A stretch of DNA of 44,148 bases from SMTZ1-83 sp048884925 (GCA_048884925.1 JBHLQK010000002.1:1-44148); one strand, 5' to 3'; counted from the first letter of the stretch, positions 33,090 through 40,326 are shown. Notes: generated by a model not told the origin, from the sequence alone. A program made the numbers and translations.

Positions 33090-33320
33090 ATGAAAGTAGT
33101 AACAATTTGCCTACCTGAATCCTATGTTGATGGCCTTGACAAGCTCATTGGACAAAGCAAATACCCCAACCGCTCTGAGGTAATCAGAATTGCCATTCGA
33201 GACCTACTTGTTGATGAGCTCTGGGGAAATCGAACCCAGTCAAAAACAATTCCACTTATTGCTCAACTGCAGGAACTGGCTTCAGCACAAAATGTGAATT
33301 CATTAGAGCCGCCAGCTTAG
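33090..33320 (+). CDS. Ribbon-helix-helix (CopG-type) transcriptional regulator
   Basis: A 76-residue protein. The N-terminal strand Val-Val-Thr-Ile-Cys-Leu-Pro would make the DNA-contacting beta ribbon. Tyr-Val-Asp-Gly-Leu-Asp-Lys-Leu and Asn-Arg-Ser-Glu-Val-Ile-Arg-Ile-Ala-Ile-Arg-Asp-Leu-Leu are the two helices. There is no metal- or ligand-binding domain of the NikR type, and the 30-residue tail has no recognised motif. The inverted repeat just upstream is a candidate operator. Confidence 0.82.
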   Translation: MKVVTICLPESYVDGLDKLIGQSKYPNRSEVIRIAIRDLLVDELWGNRTQSKTIPLIAQLQELASAQNVNSLEPPA

Positions 33321-33448
33321 TTGTACAATCAAATTACCTTTTTCTGTGATTGCTACATTTCGAAGTCTGCCGACTGATTCCGACGACAATAGGAATGAAA
33401 CGTGATTGAGACAATTCAATCTCTCAAACGAAGGAGACCGTGTGTAAG

Positions 33449-34039
33449 ATGGAAAGAATCAAGAAACTATTTGGTCGTGACGAGGAAAAGGAAAAGGATG
33501 AATCTCCTGCTGCAGGAGAAACCACGCTAGCAGAGGAAGTTCCTACAGAAGTGGCAGAGGAACATGGTGAGCCTGTGCCAGTTGCAGAGCAAGGAGTGGT
33601 GGCAGAGCCGGATGAACCATTTCCAGTTGATGGAGCCGCAACAATTCCCTACCACTCAGAGATTACAGATCGGCTGAAGTACATGTTCCAAGATTCCAAC
33701 ATCGCCGCGAATATTGAGGGACCTGATGAGTTCACAATCGAATTCATGGCCATGGGTGAGCGTTTCAATTTCATAAAGGAGGCCCGAGGCGAAGTCAAGT
33801 TTGGGACCGGGACTGCGCCTGATGAAGATGTTTTCATTCGGATTTCGAATGATGCTGTCGTAGATTTGCTGAGTGCACCGAATTTTGAGGCGTTCAGGAA
33901 GATATACATGAAGTACTACAGGAATCCAGATGCTGGGAAGTTCGTGAAAATTGAGCTTCGCAAGGACCTTGTCTGGATGAACCGCCAAGGATATGCTCGA
34001 GTTCCTCTCTTGAAACTACTAGTTGGCCAAGTACGGTAG
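33449..34039 (+). CDS. Conserved-looking protein with acidic disordered N-terminus, possibly SCP2-like
   Basis: A 196-residue protein. Residues 1-70 are a Glu/Pro/Ala-rich low-complexity tail after a short basic start. Residues 75-195 form an alpha/beta domain with Asp-Val-Phe-Ile-Arg-Ile-Ser-Asn, Leu-Leu-Ser-Ala-Pro-Asn-Phe and Gly-Lys-Phe-Val-Lys-Ile-Glu-Leu near the end. The pattern recalls sterol-carrier-protein-2 lipid-binding domains, but this is a weak analogy. AAGGAG lies upstream; the ATG is slightly far from it and GTG 33440 slightly near, so the start is uncertain by three residues. Confidence 0.75.
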   Translation: MERIKKLFGRDEEKEKDESPAAGETTLAEEVPTEVAEEHGEPVPVAEQGVVAEPDEPFPVDGAATIPYHSEITDRLKYMFQDSNIAANIEGPDEFTIEFMAMGERFNFIKEARGEVKFGTGTAPDEDVFIRISNDAVVDLLSAPNFEAFRKIYMKYYRNPDAGKFVKIELRKDLVWMNRQGYARVPLLKLLVGQVR

Positions 34040-34133
34040 ACATGATAGATAAGCAACACAACTTATTAGCATATACATCTCGAATGCCCTGCCCGAGTCG
34101 CTGTTGAGGCGGAAATCGGCAGGATGGTACAAA

Positions 34134-34817
34134 ATGCCAGCGATAGAGTTGCCTGTTATTGCGATTAATTTCAAGACCTATCCACAAGCCACTGGAGAGA
34201 AGGCGGTACTGCTTGCACAGATTTGTGAGAAGGTATCAAAGGAGTATGGAGTTTCAGTAGTCGTTTGTCCTCAGGTTCCCGACCTCTACAGAGTGAGTCG
34301 GGCTGTTGATATTCCTGTATTTTCACAGCATATGGATGTTGGAGATCCAGGTCGATTTACTGGCCATGTTATTGGAGAAACACTTGTAGAAGCAGGATGC
34401 ACAGGGACTCTTCTTAACCATTCAGAGAATAGAATGCAGCTTGCTGACATTGAGGATGCTCTAAGGAGTGCCGAGCGACTCAATCTCTATACAATTGTAT
34501 GTACGAACAACCCATTGGTCAGCGTTGCGGCAGCCTCGCTTAACCCAAATTCTGTCGCAGTGGAGCCCCCTGAGCTAATTGGATCAGGCATATCTGTATC
34601 TCAAGCCCAGCCTGAGATCATCTCAGGTACTGTTGAGAGGATACGTGCAGTGAACAAGGAACTCACCATCCTCTGCGGGGCTGGAATTAGTACAGGTGAT
34701 GATGTAGAAGCTGCTATCAAATTGGGCTCTCAAGGCGTCCTTCTTGCATCTGCGGTTGCCAAGTCGGACAAGCCTGAGCATGTGTTAAAGAACCTGATTG
34801 AACCGATTAGGGAATAG
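34134..34817 (+). CDS. tpiA: Triosephosphate isomerase, archaeal type
   Basis: A 227-residue TIM, the short archaeal form, about 25 residues below the bacterial/eukaryotic length. Catalytic residues are all visible: Asn12 and Lys14 in Ile-Asn-Phe-Lys-Thr-Tyr, His96 in Leu-Leu-Asn-His-Ser-Glu, and Glu144 in Val-Ala-Val-Glu-Pro-Pro-Glu. The phosphate loop Cys-Gly-Ala-Gly-Ile-Ser and Gly-Val-Leu-Leu-Ala-Ser follow. AGGATGG precedes ATG 34134. It interconverts the two triose phosphates used by the FBP aldolase/phosphatase about 3 kb away. Confidence 0.95.
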   Translation: MPAIELPVIAINFKTYPQATGEKAVLLAQICEKVSKEYGVSVVVCPQVPDLYRVSRAVDIPVFSQHMDVGDPGRFTGHVIGETLVEAGCTGTLLNHSENRMQLADIEDALRSAERLNLYTIVCTNNPLVSVAAASLNPNSVAVEPPELIGSGISVSQAQPEIISGTVERIRAVNKELTILCGAGISTGDDVEAAIKLGSQGVLLASAVAKSDKPEHVLKNLIEPIRE

Positions 34818-34867
34818 TCCATTCCGGTTCATTTTTCACGGAATCTTTCGCCACGAGGACTTGGCGA

Positions 34868-35755
34868 TTGTCGGTGAAGGTCACTCTAGAATGCGCACAC
34901 TGCCTGCTTGAAAGAGCGATAAACCAAGTCAAGCTCGCAACTGATGATCCTGACACACAGATGAATGTGACTGCCGCTATGCTTGATTTCCTCAGCAAAA
35001 GCTTCAATTCAGAGGCTGTGCCAAGTCACATTGGAACTGGCCGTGACCTCTTGGTCCAAGAGATGACAGGCAGAGACCCCTATGCAGAGCTCAAAAGCAT
35101 TTCAAACGCTATGGCACTAGATCTTCTACCCGAGCTAAGACTGCTAATGGAGGAATCTTCTGGTCCAACGAGTAGATTCAGGAGAGCTACACTCATTGCG
35201 GCAGCAGCCAATGCAATCGAGTTTGACATTTCAGGGCGGGATTTTGATTTGGATGAACTTAGAGGAATCATCGAACGCGTAGAATCCGACCTAGCGATTG
35301 ATGAGGTTGATGAGTTCATGAGCCTATGTCAGGGTGCGAAGGAAGTCCTATATCTATTGGATAATGCTGGAGAAGTTGTCTTGGATATGATTCTGATATC
35401 TGAAATTAAGAATTTAGGACTGAATGTTGTTGCAGTGGTAAAGGGCGGCCCAGTTCTAAATGACGCCACTATGATTGATGCGAAAGAAGTGGGCCTTGAC
35501 GGATGCGCCGACAAGGTAATCGATACTGGTGCTGCTGCAATTGGAGTGAATCCTGACAAGAACTCCAAGGAGTTCCTAGATGTCTTTCAAAAGGCTGAAC
35601 TGATTATAGCCAAGGGCATGGGCAATTTTGAGTCATTGACGGAACTGGAGCCCCATTGCCCAATAGTGCACATACTCAGGACAAAGTGTCCTCCTGTGGC
35701 TCAATATATAGGGACTGAAGTCAATCAGAACGTCGTTCTTGTTAGAAAACCGTGA
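34868..35755 (+). CDS. DUF89/ARMT1-family metal-dependent phosphatase
   Basis: A 295-residue damage-control-phosphatase-like protein. It begins with Glu-Cys-Ala-His-Cys-Leu-Leu-Glu-Arg-Ala, as in archaeal DUF89 proteins. The metal and phosphate motifs are Leu-Asp-Asn-Ala-Gly-Glu-Val-Val-Leu-Asp, Leu-Asn-Asp-Ala-Thr-Met and Ala-Lys-Gly-Met-Gly-Asn-Phe-Glu-Ser-Leu. The family dephosphorylates harmful sugar or cofactor phosphates. The start is TTG 34868 or GTG 34874, with GAGG upstream. It follows triosephosphate isomerase by 50 bases, which would suit clean-up of triose- or hexose-phosphate by-products. Confidence 0.9.
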   Translation: MSVKVTLECAHCLLERAINQVKLATDDPDTQMNVTAAMLDFLSKSFNSEAVPSHIGTGRDLLVQEMTGRDPYAELKSISNAMALDLLPELRLLMEESSGPTSRFRRATLIAAAANAIEFDISGRDFDLDELRGIIERVESDLAIDEVDEFMSLCQGAKEVLYLLDNAGEVVLDMILISEIKNLGLNVVAVVKGGPVLNDATMIDAKEVGLDGCADKVIDTGAAAIGVNPDKNSKEFLDVFQKAELIIAKGMGNFESLTELEPHCPIVHILRTKCPPVAQYIGTEVNQNVVLVRKP

Positions 35756-35775
35756 GAGAATCATATCTTCTGTGT

Positions 35776-36591
35776 TTAGCTCTTAGTGAGAGTCTTGGTC
35801 ACAAGATCTGATTTTGTATACTCGATCTTCAGGTCGGGAAACTGAAGACTGAGCTGGTGTTTCAGGCGGTTCATTCCTGGCTCTTCTGTCACAAATGCTC
35901 CTACCTCGTAAACCTGCATACCTTCTTCAGCAGCCAAGAGTCTGACTTCAGGCGACAGCTCACCGGTGACTATTGTAGTGATGTTTTGCTTCTTGGCGGC
36001 TAAGATTTCAGGCACATCTAAGAGACTACCAGGAAATAATAGTGTTTGACTTACTTCTTCATCAAGGTTTCCAGAGAATTTCACGAATTCAATTCCAAGT
36101 TTTTCTATCATGTAGTTCGCGAAAAGTGAATGATTCATAGTGCTTTTAGGTTGGCATATGCGACCTGCAGGAACAAGATCCTCATTATCTCCCATAATAA
36201 GAAACTCGCCCTTTTTACTTAACTCCAATGTTTCAGCAAGAGCATCTGCTATTCCATCGCGAGCACAAATCCATGCAGCTCCTAGCATATAGCTCGAGAT
36301 GTAGTTCTTTGTCAACAGCCTAGCTCTGATTAGGTCAAGACCCGAAAGCCTGTCAATAGCAAATGGAAATAGGGGGCGATGAGTCAGTAGCAGATTTGCC
36401 TTGTCCTGAGTGGCCTTTGCTACCACTCTTCCAGATGGGTATGTTGCTATGAGGACTCTATTGACGGTCGTCTTTTCCTGTTCTTTCTCTGTCTGGGGAC
36501 CAATTTCAACTCTTGAAGGAAGGCCACCAAAAGCAAGATGCGGTGGAGCAATTATTTCTAGATGTTTCACGATAGTCAGTAGAGTAGTCAC
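35776..36591 (-). CDS. NIF3/DUF34-family protein with altered metal site
   Basis: A 271-residue NIF3-like protein. Recognisable pieces are Leu-Leu-Leu-Thr-His-Arg-Pro-Leu-Phe, Ala-Arg-Asp-Gly-Ile-Ala-Asp-Ala-Leu-Ala and Ile-Val-Thr-Gly-Glu-Leu with a final Val-Thr-Glu-Glu. The family's His-His-Pro is His-Arg-Pro, and the Gly-His-Tyr segment reads Gly-Ala-Phe, so two of the usual metal-binding His are absent. AGGTGA is five bases before GTG 36591, which I prefer to GTG 36600. Function is unknown; many NIF3 proteins bind two metals. Confidence 0.8.
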   Translation of the reverse strand: MTTLLTIVKHLEIIAPPHLAFGGLPSRVEIGPQTEKEQEKTTVNRVLIATYPSGRVVAKATQDKANLLLTHRPLFPFAIDRLSGLDLIRARLLTKNYISSYMLGAAWICARDGIADALAETLELSKKGEFLIMGDNEDLVPAGRICQPKSTMNHSLFANYMIEKLGIEFVKFSGNLDEEVSQTLLFPGSLLDVPEILAAKKQNITTIVTGELSPEVRLLAAEEGMQVYEVGAFVTEEPGMNRLKHQLSLQFPDLKIEYTKSDLVTKTLTKS

Positions 36592-36687
36592 TCGAATCAC
36601 CTGAATAGGTTGCTAGAAGCACAACAGCTTGTTCAGGGGAGTCCCCTGTCTTATTCTTTGCCATGAATTGAAGATTTGGATTTCTGA

Positions 36688-37089
36688 CTACTCCTCGAGT
36701 TCCTCGAGCTCATCATCATCTAATATCTCATCGTCATATGAATAGAGATCCTCGAGTTCTTCATCAATGACCTCAAGTTCCGGCTCTTCATCATCATCCT
36801 CTTCGATAGTTTCCAGTTCTACTTCTTCATCAATGATCTCAAGCTCTGGCTTATCATCGATGATTTCCATCTCTGGCTCTTTCTTCTTCTTGGGAGCCTT
36901 CTTCTTTGGCTTCTTCTTCTTCTCCTTCTTCTCGACCACAATATGTGCAGAGGGTCTCTTTTTGAAGGACCAGAATTCTGTACGCGCTTTGCGGCGTTTT
37001 CGCATTCTTCTGAAGTCTATCTGCTGTGGGTTCTGAGTCTTTCTGATTCGAATCAGGTCTCTCTGGGCATTCTTCTCCTTGTTGACCAT
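36688..37089 (-). CDS. Bipolar charged protein: basic N-terminus, lysine linker, acidic repeat tail
   Basis: A 133-residue protein. Residues 1-48 are Arg/Lys-rich with aromatic residues (Glu-Phe-Trp-Ser-Phe-Lys-Lys-Arg-Pro), residues 53-71 are mostly lysine, and residues 72-133 are almost wholly Glu/Asp. The tail includes near-repeats of Pro-Glu-Leu-Glu-Ile-Ile-Asp-Glu-Glu. The basic part could bind nucleic acid or ribosomal RNA, the acidic tail could compete for it or bind a basic protein. No family is recognised. GGTGA lies seven bases before ATG 37089. The serine-rich frame on the other strand is an artefact of this acidic composition. Confidence 0.72.
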   Translation of the reverse strand: MVNKEKNAQRDLIRIRKTQNPQQIDFRRMRKRRKARTEFWSFKKRPSAHIVVEKKEKKKKPKKKAPKKKKEPEMEIIDDKPELEIIDEEVELETIEEDDDEEPELEVIDEELEDLYSYDDEILDDDELEELEE

Positions 37090-37133
37090 CAGATACTCAC
37101 CGTCGCTTCTTCAGCGTGCTCCCCGCGGTTATT

Positions 37134-37141
37134 GTTATAAC
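37134..37141. promoter_or_regulatory. Palindromic TATA element between divergent genes
   Basis: GTTATAAC is a perfect palindrome. It lies about 48 bases before ATG 37089 on one strand and about 85 before ATG 37223 on the other, so one site could serve both promoters. Confidence 0.35.
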
Positions 37142-37222
37142 TGTGTCGGAGAAGCACATTGAAGAGGAAGGCTTTTTGTTCTGGTTTTGAATGAAGTCTA
37201 TTTGGAACAGGTGAATATCAAA

Positions 37223-37744
37223 ATGAATCCTGCCCGCAAGGAGAAGGACGCCAGTATTCGCGTAAGGCTTGATAGTGAAATCTTAGAAAGAATTGATTCA
37301 GTCGTTGGTGAGCGGGGCCGCCAGAGATTCATCAAGGAAGCCATTCTCTGGAGACTGGATCAAGAAGTCCCTCCCATTGTATTTGAGCTGGTAGAACGCG
37401 TTGACCAGCTCCAAGACCGGGTTGAACATCTGGAGGGGGCTCGATCAACGAGCGTCTACATTGGAGGAATGAATGAGGCAGTAAAGACTCAGGTCTGCCG
37501 AGATGACTTGGACAGAAAGATAATCGCTTACTTTCTCCAACATGAGGGCGCCTCTACACCTGAGCTAGCAAAGACGCTCCTCAATGACCCTTCCAAACGC
37601 AAGACAATCCATGTGCGAATCCGGAAGCTGAATGACCGCTCGGAAAATGTTCTAGGAACCCGGATTCTCAGGTATGAGAAGGGCGAAGTCAAAGAGAAAC
37701 GTGGTGCATGGTGGTTGGTGGAGCCTAATCTTGTCAGGGAGTAA
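37223..37744 (+). CDS. Ribbon-helix-helix / winged-helix DNA-binding protein
   Basis: A 173-residue protein. Residues 8-45 are a ribbon-helix-helix (Ser-Ile-Arg-Val-Arg-Leu-Asp-Ser-Glu). Residues 50-75 form a coiled coil with heptad Val/Leu in Val-Asp-Gln-Leu-Gln-Asp-Arg-Val. From about 95 a winged helix-turn-helix follows with Ser-Thr-Pro-Glu-Leu-Ala-Lys-Thr-Leu and a wing ending in Ala-Trp-Trp-Leu-Val. AGGTGA lies nine bases before ATG 37223. Two DNA-binding modules joined by a coiled coil suggest a dimer touching two sites. The tRNA-Arg(CCG) gene follows within 50 bases. Confidence 0.82.
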   Translation: MNPARKEKDASIRVRLDSEILERIDSVVGERGRQRFIKEAILWRLDQEVPPIVFELVERVDQLQDRVEHLEGARSTSVYIGGMNEAVKTQVCRDDLDRKIIAYFLQHEGASTPELAKTLLNDPSKRKTIHVRIRKLNDRSENVLGTRILRYEKGEVKEKRGAWWLVEPNLVRE

Positions 37745-37765
37745 TAAGGGTCGCCTGCAGCAAGT

Positions 37766-37774
37766 CTATAAAGA
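37766..37774 (+). promoter_or_regulatory. TATA box of tRNA-Arg(CCG)
   Basis: CTATAAAGA is centred about 24 bases before the first base of the tRNA, the standard archaeal distance. The second tRNA-Arg has the same CTATAA core at a similar distance. Confidence 0.6.
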
Positions 37775-37793
37775 GCGGCCCTTGTGGAGTTTT

Positions 37794-37871
37794 GGGGCCG
37801 TAGTCTAGCCTGGATAAGGCACCAGCCTCCGGAGTTGGGTTTCCCCGGTTCGAATCCGGGCGGTCCCGCCA
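37794..37871 (+). tRNA. tRNA-Arg (anticodon CCG), CCA encoded
   Basis: Complete cloverleaf of 78 bases including CCA. Acceptor stem GGGGCCG pairs with CGGTCCC (one G-T pair). D stem GTCT/AGGC, anticodon stem CCAGC/GTTGG, loop CTCCGGA giving anticodon CCG, five-base variable loop, and T stem CCCGG/CCGGG with TTCGAAT loop. It reads the arginine codon CGG. The discriminator is G. No intron is seen. Confidence 0.96.
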
Positions 37872-37949
37872 TTCATCTTCTTCAACTCACTCCGATTGGA
37901 GTTTAAAAGCGTGTGTAAGGGACACTCTTCTGATGCGAGGTCTAAATCG

Positions 37950-38147
37950 ATGAGCATTATGAAGGGCTATCGTTCAAACCCTGAACAAGTGGTTGACCGC
38001 TTTACTCGCTATCTGAATGGTCCAATGGGCCAAACAGTTCTTGAAACATTGGATGAGGGCGAGAGTTTCATTCTGCAAACATCAGAACATACTTTCAGGG
38101 TGACAAAACGGAAGCACAAAGCAGTTGTTGAACTGCTACCCGCTTAA
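37950..38147 (+). CDS. Small protein of unknown function, intact member of a tandem pair
   Basis: A 65-residue protein with Arg-Tyr-Leu-Asn-Gly-Pro-Met-Gly in the middle, an Ile-Leu-Gln-Thr-Ser-Glu-His segment and a basic Val-Thr-Lys-Arg-Lys-His-Lys strand near the end. The pattern suggests a small alpha/beta fold; no family is recognised. GAGG lies nine bases before ATG 37950; the frame is open further upstream to 37896 but without a better site. The neighbouring interrupted copy shows that the gene has been duplicated. It lies between two tRNA-Arg genes. Confidence 0.7.
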   Translation: MSIMKGYRSNPEQVVDRFTRYLNGPMGQTVLETLDEGESFILQTSEHTFRVTKRKHKAVVELLPA

Positions 38148-38222
38148 TTAGCATGATCCATAAATCATCGGATATCTGCTTAAGTATCACAGAATCCTAT
38201 TATGGCACGAGGGTATTGTCAT

Positions 38223-38423
38223 ATGACATCGAAGACCGAATCCACGGCTGAAGGAGTGAAATCGTGATTTGAGAGGTATCTCAACGGCCCGATGGGAAAA
38301 TCAGTACTTGAGAATCTAGAAGAGGGGGAGCATTTTATTCTTCAGACCTCTGAACATATAATGAGAGTTACGAAGAAGAAAAGCCGTGCAGTCATTGCAT
38401 ATTTGAAACCTGTATCAGAATGA
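38223..38423 (+). pseudogene. Second copy of the small gene, interrupted by in-frame TGA
   Basis: The ATG at 38223 has GAGGG upstream and opens 14 codons ending at TGA 38265-38267. In the same frame a further 51 codons follow, to the TGA at 38421. They match the intact copy from the Phe of Arg-Phe-Thr-Arg-Tyr-Leu-Asn-Gly-Pro onward in about two thirds of positions. The TGA replaces a CGC arginine codon of the other copy. Most synonymous sites also differ, so the copies are old and the reading frame was kept under selection. It is either a fairly recent loss, a recoded TGA, or an error in the sequence. The next ATG, at 38292, would remove the conserved Tyr-Leu-Asn-Gly-Pro. Confidence 0.65.
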
Positions 38424-38446
38424 TCGTCACACCTCCAGCGAAGACT

Positions 38447-38453
38447 CTATAAG
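38447..38453 (+). promoter_or_regulatory. TATA box of tRNA-Arg(GCG)
   Basis: CTATAAG lies 26 bases before the tRNA, matching the CTATAAAG box of the other tRNA-Arg. Confidence 0.6.
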
Positions 38454-38476
38454 TTGAACTAGGTCCCTCGGTGAAC

Positions 38477-38554
38477 GGGGCCGTAGTCTAGCCTGGATAA
38501 GGCACCAGCCTGCGGAGTTGGTAATCCCCGGTTCGAATCCGGGCGGTCCCGCCA
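38477..38554 (+). tRNA. tRNA-Arg (anticodon GCG), CCA encoded
   Basis: Complete 78-base cloverleaf almost identical to the tRNA 680 bases upstream. The anticodon loop is CTGCGGA, giving GCG, which reads CGC and CGT arginine codons. The variable loop is TAATC instead of GTTTC. CCA is encoded and a T-rich tract follows. The near identity points to duplication of an isoacceptor followed by anticodon change. Confidence 0.96.
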
Positions 38555-38626
38555 TTATTCCTCATTCCTTTTATCTTCGGCGTGAAGCTTAAATGAGCGT
38601 GAAATTCGACAAATATGCTAGTCTTG

Positions 38627-38636
38627 TTATTAAAAG
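38627..38636 (+). promoter_or_regulatory. TATA-like box for the M24 gene
   Basis: TTATTAAAAG is centred about 24 bases before ATG 38655. That ATG lacks a Shine-Dalgarno, so a leaderless transcript is likely. Confidence 0.4.
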
Positions 38637-38654
38637 ACAGCTATTCTGATTGAG

Positions 38655-39791
38655 ATGCGTGTAATGCAGTTTACCCCACAGAGACTCGAACGAGTCCATC
38701 GGTCTATGAAGAGCGAGAACGTGGAGGCTCTTCTAGTGACAAGGAGGCAGGACGTTCGATATCTAACAGGTTATGAGAGTCCTACCAATACACTCCCAAC
38801 AGGGTGCGTAATAATTGTTGATGAACAGCCACAGCTAGTGCTGTCTAATCTGCAGCATGAAGCTCTAGGCCAAGAATCCATTATGGCTCGTGTTCATACA
38901 TTGGACGATAGGCCCTTCGATGAGTGGGGACTCTATCGTAGCTCGATGTTCTGGGACCTAATAATTAAGATTCTCGAGGATTCCGGAGTACAGAACAGTA
39001 TGATTGGTCTGCAGCAAGAGCGGCTGTCTGTCAAAGAGTTCGAGCATCTCAAGACTAAGATTCCTAGAGCTGGCTTCAGAGATCTGTCGTCCTTGCTATG
39101 GAGACTCAGACAGGTCAAAGATGATGCAGAAATTGAGGCAATTCGCAAAGCAGTAAAGGTAGCTGAGATCGGGATTAGGACTGCTCTTGAAATCATCACC
39201 CCCGGAAAGACAGAGGCAGATGCATCTGTTGAGATTGAGGCTGCAATGAGGTCTGCTGGTGGTCAGCCAAGAGGCATCAGAGCAGCAGTATTGTCAGGAA
39301 AACGTGGAAGATTCCCCTTTGCCCAACCCACCGCCAGTAGGATTGGTGGAAATGAACCAGTCGTCATCGATGCGACCGTCAGTGAATCAGGATATTTCGC
39401 GGAGGTTGCCAGAACGTTGCATACTGGTGTACCAACAGAACCTCAACAAAAGGCGTATGACGCCGTTTTGCGGGCTTGCAAAGCTGCTGAGGACAAAATG
39501 GCAGCTGGCACGAATGTTTCAGATATCTATGGAAGAGTAGCAAAGAAACTTGGCAAGAAAACACCCATCGTTAGATTTCTACAACCTCTTGGGAACTCAA
39601 TTGGTTTGGACCTGCAAGAACCTCCGCTAATGGTGTCTTTCAGCAAGGCTTCTCTAAGAGAAGGAATGGTTGTGTCTCTTCACCCTACATATTATCATGA
39701 GGGGGTCGGTGCTGCAAAACTCGCTGATATGCTTCTAATCACTTCTAAGGGATATGAGAATCTTTCAACAATAACCAGGGAAACGATGTGA
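38655..39791 (+). CDS. Creatinase/aminopeptidase-P fold protein (M24) with degenerate metal site
   Basis: A 378-residue M24-fold protein with the two-domain layout of prolidases: an N-terminal creatinase-N domain (1-140) with Asp-Val-Arg-Tyr-Leu-Thr-Gly-Tyr and a C-terminal pita-bread domain. Of the five metal ligands, only Asp239 is clear. The second Asp is Glu250, the His of Gly-His-Gly is Asn314, the Glu of Glu-Pro-Gly is His343, and the last Glu is Ala357. It is therefore unlikely to be a two-metal peptidase and may be a binding or regulatory protein. The fold is otherwise intact, so it is not a pseudogene. Confidence 0.85.
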   Translation: MRVMQFTPQRLERVHRSMKSENVEALLVTRRQDVRYLTGYESPTNTLPTGCVIIVDEQPQLVLSNLQHEALGQESIMARVHTLDDRPFDEWGLYRSSMFWDLIIKILEDSGVQNSMIGLQQERLSVKEFEHLKTKIPRAGFRDLSSLLWRLRQVKDDAEIEAIRKAVKVAEIGIRTALEIITPGKTEADASVEIEAAMRSAGGQPRGIRAAVLSGKRGRFPFAQPTASRIGGNEPVVIDATVSESGYFAEVARTLHTGVPTEPQQKAYDAVLRACKAAEDKMAAGTNVSDIYGRVAKKLGKKTPIVRFLQPLGNSIGLDLQEPPLMVSFSKASLREGMVVSLHPTYYHEGVGAAKLADMLLITSKGYENLSTITRETM

Positions 39792-39792
39792 T

Positions 39793-40326
39793 TCATGGTG
39801 CAATTTGCCATCTCTTAAGTTTCCTAAAGACCTGCGAGATAGTCTCTGCTCTTGCAGCTTGCTTCTCCACTTCTTCCCTAGAGAGCTCTCGAATTTGAGA
39901 CGCCGGCACTCCTGAATTGAGGCTCCTTGGAGGTATCACCACATTGGCGGGGATAATACTACCCGGAGCAAGCATAATTCCTTCGCCGAGTGTAGCCCCA
40001 TCAAAAATTACACATCCTTCTCCCACGTTCGCATAGTCTCCTATGTAAACGCCATGAATAACAGATGCACTCCCAATGATGCTCAAGTTCCCGATAATTG
40101 CTGGATTCTCTTCTGTGTGGGCATGAATCACTACACTGTCCTGAACGCAGGTGTTCTCTCCTATGCGGACTGAAGCATGATCGCCTCTTATCACAGCTCC
40201 GGGCCAAATGTTTACGCCAGAACCGATTTCGACATCGCCAACTATTGTGGCCTGCTCACTAACATATGCATGAGAATCAATTTTCGGAGTCTTATCACCA
40301 AAAGGAAGGACTGGCAGTTTCTCCAC
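39793..40326 (-). CDS. Gamma-carbonic-anhydrase-like hexapeptide-repeat protein
   Basis: A 177-residue left-handed beta-helix protein with Ile-Gly-repeat turns and the gamma-CA start Pro-Lys-Ile-Asp-Ser-His-Ala-Tyr-Val-Ser. Trp-Pro-Gly-Ala-Val-Ile-Arg-Gly-Asp, Asn-Thr-Cys-Val-Gln-Asp and Val-Val-Ile-His68 follow. The other two zinc ligands should be in Gly-His-X5-His-Gly; here the segment is Gly-Ser86-Ala-Ser-Val-Ile-His91-Gly, so one His is missing. The start is GTG 40326. It converges with the M24 gene, two bases apart. Confidence 0.85.
   Translation of the reverse strand: MEKLPVLPFGDKTPKIDSHAYVSEQATIVGDVEIGSGVNIWPGAVIRGDHASVRIGENTCVQDSVVIHAHTEENPAIIGNLSIIGSASVIHGVYIGDYANVGEGCVIFDGATLGEGIMLAPGSIIPANVVIPPRSLNSGVPASQIRELSREEVEKQAARAETISQVFRKLKRWQIAP

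Noticed and set aside
36767..37036. Serine- and phenylalanine-rich open frame on the plus strand
   Set aside because: It is the complement of the Glu/Asp/Lys-rich tail of the minus-strand gene, whose codons read as Ser and Phe on the other strand.
37528..37872. 114-codon minus-strand frame across the tRNA-Arg gene
   Set aside because: It is antisense to the regulator gene and the tRNA. Its opening residues come from the tRNA T-arm, a common annotation artefact.
38265..38267. Selenocysteine at the TGA of the small-gene copy
   Set aside because: The intact copy has arginine at this place, not cysteine, and no SECIS-like hairpin is evident.
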